The translations under genes were made by a program, and so were the position numbers. A stretch of DNA of 64,000 nt from Amycolatopsis taiwanensis DSM 45107. Lineage in GTDB: Bacteria; Actinomycetota; Actinomycetes; Mycobacteriales; Pseudonocardiaceae. Shown here in pieces: positions 17,701-27,104 of the stretch (the first letter of the stretch is position 1; each line of letters begins with the position of its first letter). The notes beneath the pieces were generated by a model, which did no database searches, was not told the origin of the DNA, and was given only the letters and a program-made list of their open reading frames with translations. The stretch spans positions 98,527 to 162,526 of the forward strand of contig NZ_JAFB01000025.1 in assembly GCF_000519205.1 (NCBI RefSeq), given 5' to 3'.

Positions 17701-18732
17701 ATGAAGGTATACGCGTCCCTGGATCCACGGCTGCCGCTGTCGGAGGTTCCCGCCCACACCCGGCGCCTCGAAGCGCTCGGGTTCGACGGCATCCACATCC
17801 CGGAAACCATCCATGACTCGCTGGCGGTCGCGCTCCTCGCGGTCGAGCACACGAACCGCATCACGGTCCGCACGTCCGTGACGCTGGCGTTCGTACGCAG
17901 CCCGACGCTCGTGGCCTACGCGGCGTGGGACCTCGCCAAGCTGTCGAACGGGCGTTTCGAGTTGGGCCTGGGCTCACAGATCCGGCAAAACATCGAAGGC
18001 CGGTTCGCGATGCCCTGGAGCGAACCGACCGCTCGAATGCGGGAGTACATCGAGGCGTTACGGGCGCTCTTCGCGGCATTCGAGTCCGGCGATTCCGTCC
18101 ACTTCGAAGGCGACACCTACCGCCTGACGCGGCTACAGCCCTACTTCAATCCGGGGCCGGCCGAATGTGGCGCGCCACCGGTGTTCCTGGGTGCCGTCAA
18201 CCGCAGGATGTGCGAGGTCGCGGGCGAGGCCGCGGCCGGTGTGATCACGCATTCGACCAATTCCGATCCCGCCTACCTCGACGAGGTCGTGCGCCCCGCC
18301 CTCCGTCTGGGCGCGGAGCGGGCGCGGCGGCCGGATGAGCCGTTGATCATCGCGGCCACAACGCTGGCGACGGGCGGCGACGACAGCGCCGTCGCCCAAG
18401 CACGGGAGAAACAACGGCGCCTGCTGGCGTTCCTCTACACGACTCCCTCCTACCGGCCGACGCTCGAACGGCACGGTTGGGCGGACCTGCCGGAGCGCTT
18501 GCGCGCATTGGTGCGCGCCGAGCGTTGGGAAGAACTTCCGGCGGTGCTCACCGACGACGTCCTCGACGTGGTGCTCACCTGTGGCCGGTATGACCAGTTG
18601 CCCGAGATCGTCCTCCGGCGTTTCGGCGGAGTCGCCGACGGCGTCGTCGTTCCCGCACCCGCCGGCGAGTCGGACGACCCGAGCCTCGCGGCCGCCATCG
18701 CCGCGATCCAACGGGGCTGTCAAGTTGCGTAG
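17701..18732 (+). CDS. F420-dependent LLM-class oxidoreductase (TIGR03617-like)
   Basis: The 343-residue protein shows the luciferase-like barrel of F420-dependent oxidoreductases: MKVYASLDPRLPLSE at the start, LEALGFDGIHIPET, FVRSPTLVAYAAWDLAKLS, and GRFELGLGSQIRQNIEGRF, which fits the TIGR03617 subgroup. Such enzymes use reduced or oxidised coenzyme F420 and usually have no assigned substrate. The ATG at 17701 gives the family N-terminus; a GTG nine bases upstream is possible, and neither has a good ribosome site. It stands alone between the ROK gene and the convergent metal exporter. Confidence 0.82.
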   Translation: MKVYASLDPRLPLSEVPAHTRRLEALGFDGIHIPETIHDSLAVALLAVEHTNRITVRTSVTLAFVRSPTLVAYAAWDLAKLSNGRFELGLGSQIRQNIEGRFAMPWSEPTARMREYIEALRALFAAFESGDSVHFEGDTYRLTRLQPYFNPGPAECGAPPVFLGAVNRRMCEVAGEAAAGVITHSTNSDPAYLDEVVRPALRLGAERARRPDEPLIIAATTLATGGDDSAVAQAREKQRRLLAFLYTTPSYRPTLERHGWADLPERLRALVRAERWEELPAVLTDDVLDVVLTCGRYDQLPEIVLRRFGGVADGVVVPAPAGESDDPSLAAAIAAIQRGCQVA

Positions 18733-18791
18733 CTACACAGCGCAATCCACGACTACCGCCACGTCTACTGCAACCGCTGGCCATCGGCCAT

Positions 18792-19853
18792 CTATCGACT
18801 GACCAACTCGTGGGCCTTTCCGGCTCCCGTGGCGGGTTCGGTGTGGACGACCACGGCGGTGAGCCGGGGCACGGTGCGCACGAGGTGGTGTTCGACCTCG
18901 TGGGCGAGATGGTGTGCCTGTTCGACGGTGAGGGCGGAATCCACGGTGACGGCGAGTTCGGCGCGCAGGCTGTGTCCTATCCAGCGCATCCGCACGTCGC
19001 CCGCCTTGAGCACGCCCGCGACGCTGGCGGCGGTGCGCTCGGCGAGGCCGACGGTGTCCGGGTCGACGGCGTCCATCAGGCGCCGGAACACCTCTTTTGC
19101 CGCGTCACGCAGGACGAACAGAATGGCCACGGTGATCACGAGACCGATGATCGGGTCGGCATAGGGGAATCCGAGGGCGACGCCGGCGGCGCCGAGTACC
19201 ACGGCCAGCGAGGTGAACCCGTCGGTGCGGGCGTGCAGCCCGTCCGCGACCAGCGCGGCCGATCCGATCTGCCGCCCGACCGTGATGCGCCAGCGTGCGA
19301 CGAGCTCGTTTCCGGCGAATCCCACGACACCGGCGATGGCGACGACCCACAGATGCGTGACCGGTTGCGGATGGATCAACCTGAGCACCGCCTCGTAGCC
19401 GGCCAACCCCGCCGATGCGGCGATGATCAGCACGACCACCACGCCGGCGAGATCCTCGGCCCGGCCAAGGCCATAGGTGTAGCGGCGGGTCGCCGCCCGG
19501 CGGCCGAGGAGGAACGCGATGCCGATCGGGACCGCGGTGAGCCCGTCGGCGAAGTTGTGAATGGTATCGCCGAGCAGTGCCACCGAGTCCGTGAACGCCA
19601 CGATCACGAGTTGGACCGCCGCGGTTATGAACAGGGCGACGAACGACCACACCAGCGTGCGCATGCCGCGTTTGCTGGTTTCCAGCGCGTTGTCGAACCG
19701 GTCGGCACTGTCGTGGCTGTGCGGCGTGACGGCATGCCGTACTCGCGACCACAGCGAGGTCCGCCGCGCGCTGTGTCCATGTCCGTGTCCATGCGCGTGT
19801 CCATGCCCGTGGCCGGTGCCCTGTCCGGTCGGGTGGTCGGGTGCCTGGGCCAT
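18792..19853 (-). CDS. Cation diffusion facilitator (CDF) metal exporter with His-rich N-terminus
   Basis: The 353-residue protein begins with an alternating His-Gly tail (GHGHGHAHGHGHGH), a probable metal sink, followed by about six membrane helices. HNFADGLTAVP and HARTDGFTSL hold the paired His-Asp residues of the CDF transport site, and a C-terminal cytoplasmic domain completes the layout. CDF proteins export Zn, Co, Fe or Mn in exchange for protons. The ATG at 19853 has GGGAGGA at good spacing; the frame extends upstream to 19931 but would run into the divergent ArsR gene. The divergent metal-sensor gene implies induction by metal. Confidence 0.9.
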   Translation of the reverse strand: MAQAPDHPTGQGTGHGHGHAHGHGHGHSARRTSLWSRVRHAVTPHSHDSADRFDNALETSKRGMRTLVWSFVALFITAAVQLVIVAFTDSVALLGDTIHNFADGLTAVPIGIAFLLGRRAATRRYTYGLGRAEDLAGVVVVLIIAASAGLAGYEAVLRLIHPQPVTHLWVVAIAGVVGFAGNELVARWRITVGRQIGSAALVADGLHARTDGFTSLAVVLGAAGVALGFPYADPIIGLVITVAILFVLRDAAKEVFRRLMDAVDPDTVGLAERTAASVAGVLKAGDVRMRWIGHSLRAELAVTVDSALTVEQAHHLAHEVEHHLVRTVPRLTAVVVHTEPATGAGKAHELVSR

Positions 19854-19911
19854 CCCGCTGGTCCTCCCATCGCGCGTGTCGATGGGTGCCAGAATGCCCT
19901 TGTCAGCGGTA

Positions 19912-19935
19912 TTATGCAAGCATGCGCGCACATAA
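19912..19935. promoter_or_regulatory. Candidate ArsR/SmtB-type operator overlapping the arsR start
   Basis: TTATG (19912-19916) and CATAA (19931-19935) form inverted arms around a GC-alternating centre; the ATG of the ArsR gene at 19922 lies inside. Long imperfect inverted repeats between such divergent genes are typical of SmtB-type metal sensors, so autoregulation together with the exporter is likely. The start-codon overlap suggests a very short or absent leader. Confidence 0.45.
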
Positions 19936-20314
19936 CGACGAGTTGCACCCGGCCCGGGTGGATCACGAGCAGCTGGCCGTGGCGGCCGAGGTGCTCGGCC
20001 ACCTGGCCGACCCGACTCGTCTGCATCTGCTGCGGCTGCTGGTCACCGAGCAGGACGTCAGCACGCTCACCGCGCAGGTGGCCGCGTCCCGCTCCTCGGT
20101 TTCGCAGCACCTGGCCCGGTTACGGCTGGCCGGGCTCGTGCGGGTGCGGCGGGACGGGCGGCGGATGCTGTACCGGATCACCAGCGACCACCTCACCGAC
20201 CTGGTCGCCCAGGCGCTCGGATACGCCGACCACGCCGTGCGCGGTATCCCGCATCACCAACGACCTGCCGCCGAGCCGGGCGCCGCGCAGGCCGGGGAGA
20301 CCGCACACGGGTGA
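19922..20314 (+). CDS. ArsR/SmtB-family metal-responsive repressor
   Basis: The 130-residue protein has the ArsR winged helix: AEVLGHLADPTRLHLLRLL, then SRSSVSQHLARLRLAGLVR with the recognition helix, then the wing DGRRMLYRI. No CxC arsenic site is present in the recognition helix. A C-terminal helix carries several acidic and histidine residues (SDHLTDLV, GYADHAV), compatible with an alpha5-type Zn, Ni or Co site as in SmtB/NmtR. It is divergent from the CDF exporter, which it probably represses until metal binds. Confidence 0.88.
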   Translation: MRAHNDELHPARVDHEQLAVAAEVLGHLADPTRLHLLRLLVTEQDVSTLTAQVAASRSSVSQHLARLRLAGLVRVRRDGRRMLYRITSDHLTDLVAQALGYADHAVRGIPHHQRPAAEPGAAQAGETAHG

Positions 20315-20333
20315 TCAGCCGTGGCCGGTCCGG

Positions 20334-21992
20334 TCAGGAAACATTGTGCCGGTAGAAGGGCTCCTTGATCGGTTCGAGCGGGGTGTTCCCGAGGATCAGG
20401 TCCGCCGCCTTTTCCGCGGTCATCATCACCGGCGCGTAGATGTTGCCGTTGGTGATGTACGGCATCACGGACGCATCCACGACGCGCAGCCCATGGGTTC
20501 CGTGAACCTGCATCGTCTCCGGGTCCACAACGGACATCTCGTCCACACCCATCTTCGCCGTGCACGACGGGTGTAGCGCTGTCTCGGCGTCCTTGGCGAC
20601 CCAGTCGAGGATCTCCTCGTCGCTGCTCACGCCGGGTCCCGGCGAGATCTCGCCACCGTTGTAGGGGGCGAGTGCCGGCTGGCCGAGAATCGAACGGGCC
20701 ACGCGCACCGCCTCCACCCACTCACGCCGGTCGGTGTCGGTGGAAAGGTAGTTGAACTTCAGCGCCGGATGCTTGCGCGGATCCGTCGAAGTGATCTTCA
20801 CGGTGCCACGGGTGTCGGCGTACATCGGCCCCACATGCACCTGGTACCCGTGTCCGCCAGAGGGCGCCGAGCCGTCGTAGCGGATCGCGATCGGCAGGAA
20901 GTGGAACATCAGGTTCGGGTAGGCGACCTCGTCGTTGCTGCGGACGAAACCACCGCCTTCGAAGTGGTTCGTCGCGCCAGGCCCGGACCGGAGGAACAGC
21001 CACTGGGCGCCGATGAGCGGGCGCCTCCAGTTCGCGAGATGAGGCTGCATCGACACGGGTTTCTTGCATGCGTACTGGATGTACACCTCGAGGTGGTCCT
21101 GGAGGTTCTCGCCGACACCCGGAAGGTCGCGGACCACGTCGATACCGAGCCGCTCGAGTTCGGCGGCATTGCCGATGCCCGAAAGCTGGAGCAGTTGCGG
21201 CGTGTTGATCGCGCCGCCGCACAGGACGATCTCCTTGCCGTAAGCCTCGCGCGGCAGGCCACGGCCGCGGGTGTACTCCACACCGACGGCCCTGGTGCCG
21301 CGGAACAGGATCTGGGACACGAACGAACGCGTCTGCACGGTCAGGTTGGGACGGTGCCGAACCGGGTGCAGGTACGCGCGGGCAGCAGACAGCCGTCGGC
21401 CGCGGCGTACGTTGCGGTCGAACGGGGCAAATCCTTCTTGCCGATAACCGTTGACGTCGTCGGTACGCGGGTACCCGGCCTGCTCGGCGGCCTCGAAGAA
21501 CGCCTCGAAGAGCGGGTTGGTCGCGGGGCCGCGTTCCAGTTCCAGCGGCCCGTCGTGCCCTCGCCATTTTCCGTCCGGAGCGTCGGCGAGACAGTTCTCC
21601 ATGCGCTGGAAATAGGGCAGGCAATGGGCGTAGTCCCAGTTCTTCATGCCGGGGTCGGCGGCCCACCGCTCGAAATCCATCGGATTGCCGCGCTGGAAGA
21701 TCATTCCGTTGATGCTGCTCGACCCGCCCAGGATCTTCCCGCGGGCGTGGTAGATGCGCCGCCGGTTCATGTAGGGCTCGGGCTCGCTGCGGTATTTCCA
21801 GTCGTAAAACCGGCTACCGATCGGGAAGGTGAGTGCGGCGGGCATGTGCACGAACACATCCCACTTCGAGTCGGACCGCCCGGCCTCCAGCACGAGCACC
21901 TTGACCGCCGGGTCGGCGGACAACCGGTTGGCAAGCGCGCAGCCTGCGGATCCGCCGCCGACGATGATGTAGTCGTAGATCTCGGTGCTCAC
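20334..21992 (-). CDS. GMC-family flavin oxidoreductase (choline dehydrogenase-like)
   Basis: The 552-residue protein has an N-terminal FAD-binding start [18 protein letters not shown], the GMC signature around [18 protein letters not shown], and a C-terminal HPSCTAKMG and [17 protein letters not shown], where the catalytic His and Asn of the family lie. The overall pattern is closest to BetA choline dehydrogenases (choline to betaine aldehyde). It is the third gene of an operon with an aldehyde dehydrogenase and an APC permease, which fits oxidation of an imported amino alcohol. Choline is the best guess; other alcohols are possible. Confidence 0.82.
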   Translation of the reverse strand: MSTEIYDYIIVGGGSAGCALANRLSADPAVKVLVLEAGRSDSKWDVFVHMPAALTFPIGSRFYDWKYRSEPEPYMNRRRIYHARGKILGGSSSINGMIFQRGNPMDFERWAADPGMKNWDYAHCLPYFQRMENCLADAPDGKWRGHDGPLELERGPATNPLFEAFFEAAEQAGYPRTDDVNGYRQEGFAPFDRNVRRGRRLSAARAYLHPVRHRPNLTVQTRSFVSQILFRGTRAVGVEYTRGRGLPREAYGKEIVLCGGAINTPQLLQLSGIGNAAELERLGIDVVRDLPGVGENLQDHLEVYIQYACKKPVSMQPHLANWRRPLIGAQWLFLRSGPGATNHFEGGGFVRSNDEVAYPNLMFHFLPIAIRYDGSAPSGGHGYQVHVGPMYADTRGTVKITSTDPRKHPALKFNYLSTDTDRREWVEAVRVARSILGQPALAPYNGGEISPGPGVSSDEEILDWVAKDAETALHPSCTAKMGVDEMSVVDPETMQVHGTHGLRVVDASVMPYITNGNIYAPVMMTAEKAADLILGNTPLEPIKEPFYRHNVS

Positions 21993-22049
21993 GATGTTTC
22001 CTCCTTGCTGTGCCGGATTCCGGCTTGTCCGCGGCGGTTGACGCCGCTC

Positions 22050-23588
22050 TCACGAAAGTTGTTCGGCCAGTTGGTCAGCGCGTGCGGCCCGGTGCTCGGG
22101 CAAAATGCCCAGCCCGTGGCGGCCCTTGAGCCGGAACCACACGAGTCCCACGAGGGCGACTGCCCCGATGAAGATGAAGGCTATCCACCGCAGCGGACCG
22201 TTACCGTAGATCTCTTCGCGCGGCCAGGCCAGGTTGGTCATCATTCCGGCGCCCCAAAGCACCGCGACCACGTTGAGCGGCAACCCCAGCCGGCCGAGCG
22301 AGAAATAGCCGTCCTTCTTGGCGCCGGGCCCCGGCCAGTCACCGCGGAACCGGGAGATGAGCATCGGAACGGTGACCAGCAGGTAAGCCAGGTAGATCAT
22401 GATCACGGCGACGCTGGTGACCGCCGTGAAGATCTCCGGCGTGCCGATGTTCACGAGCAGGATGAGCAGCGCCACCGCCCCGGTCACCATCGCCGGGATC
22501 ACGGGGGTGCCGGTCTTCTTGTTGATCCGAGCCAGCCGGGCGCCCTGGGGCAACGCGTTGTCACGGGCCATTGCGAACATCAGCCGGATAGCGGCGGTGT
22601 GCACGGCGAGCGCGCACACAGTGATCGCGACGAGGATGCAGACCAGGAACACCTTGCCCAGCGGTCCGCCGAGCACCTGCAAGATGATCAACTGAAGGCC
22701 GCCGACCGAGGTGCCGAGCCTCGGGTCGGACAGATCGGGCGCGGCCATGATGCCGAACAACAGGATCAGTCCGCCGATCACGAACGACGCGATCACCGCG
22801 CGCAGGATGGCGACAGGAGCGGTGCGACGCGGCTTCGCCGTCTCCTCCCCCAGCGAACTGGCCGTGTCGAAGCCGTACATGACGTAGGCGGACGCGATCG
22901 AAGCCACCAGAAACGCACCCAGGTATCCGGCGCTGCCATGACTTTCGTTCAGCGCATGAGTATCCAGCAAGACGCTGGGACCGCGCACCACATTCACCCC
23001 GAGAATGACGATGAGCAGGATCGCGGCGGCCAACTCGATGAACACACCGATGCTGTTGACACGGGCCATCAGCTTGAGCCCGAACGCGTTGACCAAGGTA
23101 GTGAAAACGATCAACACACCGCCCCAGATCACCGCGCTAATCCCGAAATCGAGCGCACCGCTGCCGTCACCCACCAACTGGAAACCAGACCACAACTGGG
23201 GCAGCGTGACCTGGTATGCCAGCACCACTCCGGCGAGGGTGACCACCGAGGCGGTGAACATCATCCAGCCGGCCAGCCAGGATGTATTGGGGCCGGCAAG
23301 GCGCTTCGACCAGTTGTAAACCGATCCGGCGACCGGATAACGGGCGGCGAGTTCGGCGAAGCACAGCGCCACGGTGAGCTGACCGGCGAACACCATCGGC
23401 CAGGACCACCAGTATGCCGGTCCCCCAAAGCCGAAGCCGACATAGAACAACTGGAAGGTGCCGGTGAGAATGGAAATATAACTCACGCCGGCCGCGAAGC
23501 TGGCGAATTTGCCGATGCCGCGGTCCAGTGACTGCCGGTATCCGAATTCGGAAAGCCCATGATCGTGGTCGCTGTCGCGCACGTTCAC
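22050..23588 (-). CDS. APC-superfamily amino acid/amine permease
   Basis: The 512-residue protein has about twelve hydrophobic helices. FASFAAGVSYISILTGTFQ near the N-terminus and ASAYVMYGFDTASSLGEE in the middle are typical of the amino acid/polyamine/choline transporter group with GABA- and choline-permease relatives. It is encoded between the aldehyde dehydrogenase and the GMC dehydrogenase, so it probably imports their substrate (choline, ethanolamine, GABA or another amine). It ends in a basic-acidic cytoplasmic tail. Confidence 0.85.
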   Translation of the reverse strand: MNVRDSDHDHGLSEFGYRQSLDRGIGKFASFAAGVSYISILTGTFQLFYVGFGFGGPAYWWSWPMVFAGQLTVALCFAELAARYPVAGSVYNWSKRLAGPNTSWLAGWMMFTASVVTLAGVVLAYQVTLPQLWSGFQLVGDGSGALDFGISAVIWGGVLIVFTTLVNAFGLKLMARVNSIGVFIELAAAILLIVILGVNVVRGPSVLLDTHALNESHGSAGYLGAFLVASIASAYVMYGFDTASSLGEETAKPRRTAPVAILRAVIASFVIGGLILLFGIMAAPDLSDPRLGTSVGGLQLIILQVLGGPLGKVFLVCILVAITVCALAVHTAAIRLMFAMARDNALPQGARLARINKKTGTPVIPAMVTGAVALLILLVNIGTPEIFTAVTSVAVIMIYLAYLLVTVPMLISRFRGDWPGPGAKKDGYFSLGRLGLPLNVVAVLWGAGMMTNLAWPREEIYGNGPLRWIAFIFIGAVALVGLVWFRLKGRHGLGILPEHRAARADQLAEQLS

Positions 23589-23653
23589 CTCCTGGTGTGA
23601 TCAGCATTGAACCAGTGCCGCGGCACGAAATGAATGTTCTGCACCCGGCCGGG

Positions 23654-25120
23654 TCAGCCCTTGAACCAGCGCTGCGGGCTCGGATCGATGTTCTGGTAGA
23701 TGTGCTTGGCCTCGCGGTACTCGTCGAGGCCGGAGGGCCCGAGTTCGCGTCCGATGCCGGACTTGCCGAAGCCGCCCCACTCCGCCTGGGGCAGGTACGG
23801 GTGATAGTCGTTGATCCAGACGGTGCCATGGCGGAGTGCTCCGGCCACGCGCTGTGCCCGTCCGGCATCAGTGGTCCATACCGCGCCCGCGAGCCCGTAT
23901 TCGGTGTCGTTGGCGAGTTCGATCGCCTCGGCCTCGGTGGTGAACCGCTCGACCGTTACGACCGGGCCGAAGACCTCCTCGCGGACCACCGCCATGTCCC
24001 GGGTGCAGTCGCTGAAAACGGTGGGCCGCAGAAAGAACCCCTTCTGCAACTCGGGCTCCGTGGGGCGGTGACCGCCCGAGCGAAGGGTCGCGCCGGCGGC
24101 GATCGCCTGGGCGATGTGGTTTTCCACCTTCGCGCGGTGCTGCTCGGAAACCAGTGGACCGGTTTCCGTCTCGGGGTCGAGGCCGTTTCCGAGGCGAATC
24201 CGGTCCGCGCGCGCGGCGAGTTCATCGACGAACCGGTCGTGGATCCCGTCCTGCAGGATAAGCCGGGCGCCGGCCGAACAAACCTGTCCGGAATGGACGA
24301 AGGCCGCGCTGAGGGCGAAGTCCAGAGCCGTGTCGAAGTCGGCGTCATCGAAGACCACATTGGGGTTCTTGCCACCGAGTTCGAGCGCGACCCGTCGCAC
24401 GCCGTGCGCCGCGGCCGCCATGATCTTTTCACCGGTGGCCAGGCCGCCGGTGAACGACACCAGGTCGACCCCGGGATGCTCGACCATCGCCGCGCCGACG
24501 TTGCCCGGCCCCAGCAGGAGGTTGACCACGCCGGCCGGCACGCCCGCTTCCTCGGCGATCGCAACGAGCCGGATGGTCGACAGTGGAGTGACCTCACTCG
24601 GCTTGAGCACCATGGTGTTGCCCGCGGCCAGCGCCGGGGCGAGCTTCCAGCACATCTGCAGAAGCGGGTAGTTCCACGGCGCGATCAGGGCGCACACCCC
24701 GACCGGCTCGTGCACGATCCGGCTGATCGTGCTCGGATTGGCCGTATCGACCACCCGTCCCGAGTCATGTGCGATCGACGCGGCGTAGTAGCGAAACACG
24801 CTGATGACGTCGTCGACGTCGATCCCGCCCTCGGTGAGGGTCTTGCCGGTGTCAAGGCTCTCGATCCGCGCCAGGTCCTCCCGGTCGCGGGCAAGCAGGT
24901 CGGCGATGCGCCCGAGGATTGCCGCGCGGTCCGTCGAACTGGTCGCCCGCCACGGCCCAGTGCGAAAAGCACGCCGAGCCGCCTTCACCGCCGCGTCGAC
25001 ATCCTCCGGGCCTGCCAATGCGACCGTCTGCAGCAGGGAGGCGTCGTAGGGATTGCGGACCTCGGTCCGGCCTCCGCCATGCCCTTCGGTCCAGATCCCG
25101 TCGATGTAGAGGTCTTTCAT
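23654..25120 (-). CDS. NAD(P)-dependent aldehyde dehydrogenase (betaine-aldehyde dehydrogenase-like)
   Basis: The 488-residue protein carries the ALDH motifs in order: APWNYPLLQMCWKLAPALAA with the oxyanion Asn, VSFTGGLATGEKIM, the catalytic Glu in LELGGKNPNVVF, and the catalytic Cys in HSGQVCSAGARL, followed by EEVFGPVVTVERF. The family includes BetB and aminoaldehyde dehydrogenases. As first gene of the operon with a permease and a GMC dehydrogenase it would oxidise the aldehyde made by the latter. It is divergent from a TetR regulator. Confidence 0.88.
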   Translation of the reverse strand: MKDLYIDGIWTEGHGGGRTEVRNPYDASLLQTVALAGPEDVDAAVKAARRAFRTGPWRATSSTDRAAILGRIADLLARDREDLARIESLDTGKTLTEGGIDVDDVISVFRYYAASIAHDSGRVVDTANPSTISRIVHEPVGVCALIAPWNYPLLQMCWKLAPALAAGNTMVLKPSEVTPLSTIRLVAIAEEAGVPAGVVNLLLGPGNVGAAMVEHPGVDLVSFTGGLATGEKIMAAAAHGVRRVALELGGKNPNVVFDDADFDTALDFALSAAFVHSGQVCSAGARLILQDGIHDRFVDELAARADRIRLGNGLDPETETGPLVSEQHRAKVENHIAQAIAAGATLRSGGHRPTEPELQKGFFLRPTVFSDCTRDMAVVREEVFGPVVTVERFTTEAEAIELANDTEYGLAGAVWTTDAGRAQRVAGALRHGTVWINDYHPYLPQAEWGGFGKSGIGRELGPSGLDEYREAKHIYQNIDPSPQRWFKG

Positions 25121-25181
25121 CCAGCCCTTCCTGTGCAGCTTCGATGCAGGTCGTCACAAATTGTGGCGCCCGGCGCGTGCA

Positions 25182-25218
25182 AAGTGCGTACATTTGTACA
25201 ACAAGTGCGTACGTTTGT
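25182..25218. promoter_or_regulatory. Two direct 16-bp repeats, candidate TetR operator
   Basis: AAGTGCGTACATTTGT (25182-25197) and AAGTGCGTACGTTTGT (25203-25218) differ by one base and start 21 bp apart, two helical turns, on one face of the DNA. Each contains the palindromic core GTAC. They sit in the 171-bp divergent region between the aldehyde dehydrogenase operon and the TetR gene, the natural place for a shared operator. Confidence 0.6.
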
Positions 25219-25291
25219 CCACACTGACCCCGGTTTGAGTAAGATCCGGTGAAGATCAACGAATACGCTGGTGAACGAGGTGTGCTGAGTA

Positions 25292-25894
25292 ATGGCGACA
25301 CAACAGAACGCCGGGTCCCGGCGGGCGCGGCGCAATGATCCGGACCGCCGTAGCCGGATCGCCCACGCCGCAATCGAGGTAGTCGCCAAACACGGGATTG
25401 ACGGACTCACCCACCGCGCCGTCGCCGCCATTGCCGGGGTCCCGCTGGGATCGATGACCTACCACTTCACCACACTCGACGACCTGCTCGAAGTCGCTTT
25501 ACAGCAAGCCGCCGACGACAATGTCAGCCACTTGCGCGAATGGGAACGCAGCCTCGCGCCGGACGCGGATTTCGCCGCCGCCCTCGCCGAACTGGTGATG
25601 CGCTACGTGCAGGAGGAGCACCCACACACCGTTGTCGAGTACGACCTCTACGTCGCCGCCCTGCACCGGCCGCGACTACGCGCCGCGAGCAGCGCATGGG
25701 ACGGCGCGTTGATCTCGTTATTCAGTTCCCGCACCGATGAACTCACCGGACGGCTCCTGGCCGGCCTGTTCTGCGGCCTGCTGCTGCAGGCAGCCGTCGC
25801 CTACCCGCCACCATCCTATGAGGAGGTCGAGGACCTCTTCCGGCGGGCCATCGACGGACCACCCCAAAAGTCCCGGCCCCGGCACGTTCGGTAA
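25292..25894 (+). CDS. TetR-family transcriptional regulator
   Basis: The 200-residue protein has the TetR N-terminal DNA-binding domain (RRSRIAHAAIEVVAKHGIDG, then LTHRAVAAIAGVPLGSMTYH) and an all-helical ligand domain containing the hydrophobic segment GLFCGLLLQAAVAYP. It is divergent from the aldehyde dehydrogenase/permease/GMC operon, so it probably represses that operon and senses its substrate, as BetI does for choline genes. The ligand is not known. Confidence 0.88.
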   Translation: MATQQNAGSRRARRNDPDRRSRIAHAAIEVVAKHGIDGLTHRAVAAIAGVPLGSMTYHFTTLDDLLEVALQQAADDNVSHLREWERSLAPDADFAAALAELVMRYVQEEHPHTVVEYDLYVAALHRPRLRAASSAWDGALISLFSSRTDELTGRLLAGLFCGLLLQAAVAYPPPSYEEVEDLFRRAIDGPPQKSRPRHVR

Positions 25895-26001
25895 CGGGGC
25901 GGCCGGCGACCCGAACGTCGTCGAAGTATCCGGTAGCCGATCAACTCCGGAAAGCTTACGAACGCGCCTCCGATCACTCCCGGGTGCTCTACGGTGTTGA
26001 C

Positions 26002-26505
26002 ATGAATCACACGCCGGATAGCGACCGGAGCAACACCGGCAGCGGCCGTTATCAGGAGTACGCGAAGCTTGTCGACCGTGAGTTACGAACGCATCGCGAC
26101 CGGTGCCGAAGGCTGGCCTATCGGCACCGGATATGGTTCCGCACCTCCGGAATGGCGGTTATCGTCTTCAGCATCGCGCTGCCGGCGGTGACGAATATCG
26201 ACATCCCGGCCCGTAATGTGCTGATCACGACGCTGGCGTCACTGATCGCCGGGCTCTCGGCGCTACGGGCCTTTTACCTGTGGGATCGCCGGTGGCGCCT
26301 GTACCGGTCCCAGGACACGGCCATGACCGCTCTGCTGACGCGGTGGGAACTCGGCGTGATCCGGATCTCTGGTGCAGCCCCGCCCGACGCCGCCGAGCGT
26401 GTCCACGAATTGACCGAAAAAGTACTCGAAGAGGCCCGCGAACTCGTTAACGCCCAGTACGACGAGTTCTTCGCCACCATCGCCTGGCCCCAGCGTTCGG
26501 GATAG
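26002..26505 (+). CDS. SLATT/DUF4231-like two-helix membrane protein
   Basis: The 167-residue protein has a charged N-terminal helix (YQEYAKLVDRELRTHRDRC), two hydrophobic segments (TSGMAVIVFSIALPAV and VLITTLASLIAGLSALRAF), then WDRRWRLYRSQDTAMTALL and a C-terminal acidic helix ending FFATIAWPQ. This architecture matches DUF4231/SLATT proteins, some of which are proposed pore-forming effectors in prokaryotic conflict systems. No nucleotide-signal synthase or defence partner is adjacent. The ATG at 26002 is preferred to a GTG 18 bp upstream. The family call rests on architecture, not on a search. Confidence 0.55.
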   Translation: MNHTPDSDRSNTGSGRYQEYAKLVDRELRTHRDRCRRLAYRHRIWFRTSGMAVIVFSIALPAVTNIDIPARNVLITTLASLIAGLSALRAFYLWDRRWRLYRSQDTAMTALLTRWELGVIRISGAAPPDAAERVHELTEKVLEEARELVNAQYDEFFATIAWPQRSG

Positions 26506-26616
26506 TCGCCCTGCGGCACGACCAGGCGATCTCGTATGGATCACCACGAGCGAGTCAGGCCTGGAAGCTGGGTTAATTCCGTCGCCGAGGTGCGGAAGGT
26601 TGCGTAGATTCACCCG

Positions 26617-27090
26617 GTGACCTACGACATCGTGCTCGTGCGGGTGCAGCCGGGCCTGACGCTTCAGGAAACGCTCGACCGCCTCAACGCCGGCTTTGAT
26701 CCCGATGCCGACCTGCCGCTGCTGCGACTTACCGACGCGCAATGGAACGAGTGGGACCGGATCCTGCGCCGAGTCTCGCGGGACATTGGTACAGTCGAAT
26801 CTGAGGAGTACCTGTACAGCCTCACCCTTGACACGGTTGGTCCGCCGGGACGCGTGCACCTCAGCTACTACGGGGACACAGCCCACATCGAGGTCACTTA
26901 CCGCTACTCGGGTCCGGCGGCGTTGGAAGTGATGGAACTGGCCTATCGCATCGCTCGCATCGTCGAGGACGAAAGCGGATTGACCGGGCACGATTTTGAG
27001 GTGGACCAGCCGACCCGCACCGGTGACCCTGCCAAAGCCGCCGCCCGGCTGAGCCGCGTCTCCGATTGGGCACAACATCACTTGAGCTAA
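26617..27090 (+). CDS. Hypothetical protein, small acidic
   Basis: The protein of 157 residues is not recognised. It is soluble and acidic, without signal peptide or membrane segment, starting TYDIVLVRVQPGLTLQETLD and containing alternating strand-like stretches (GRVHLSYYGDTAHIEVTYRY) and a helix rich in Glu (ALEVMELAYRIARIVEDE). Codon use is like its neighbours, with GC-rich third positions, which supports a real gene. It stands 111 bp after the SLATT-like gene on the same strand and just upstream of a transposase relict. No function can be assigned. Confidence 0.65.
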   Translation: MTYDIVLVRVQPGLTLQETLDRLNAGFDPDADLPLLRLTDAQWNEWDRILRRVSRDIGTVESEEYLYSLTLDTVGPPGRVHLSYYGDTAHIEVTYRYSGPAALEVMELAYRIARIVEDESGLTGHDFEVDQPTRTGDPAKAAARLSRVSDWAQHHLS

Positions 27091-27104
27091 CGGATCACAG
27101 GTCG

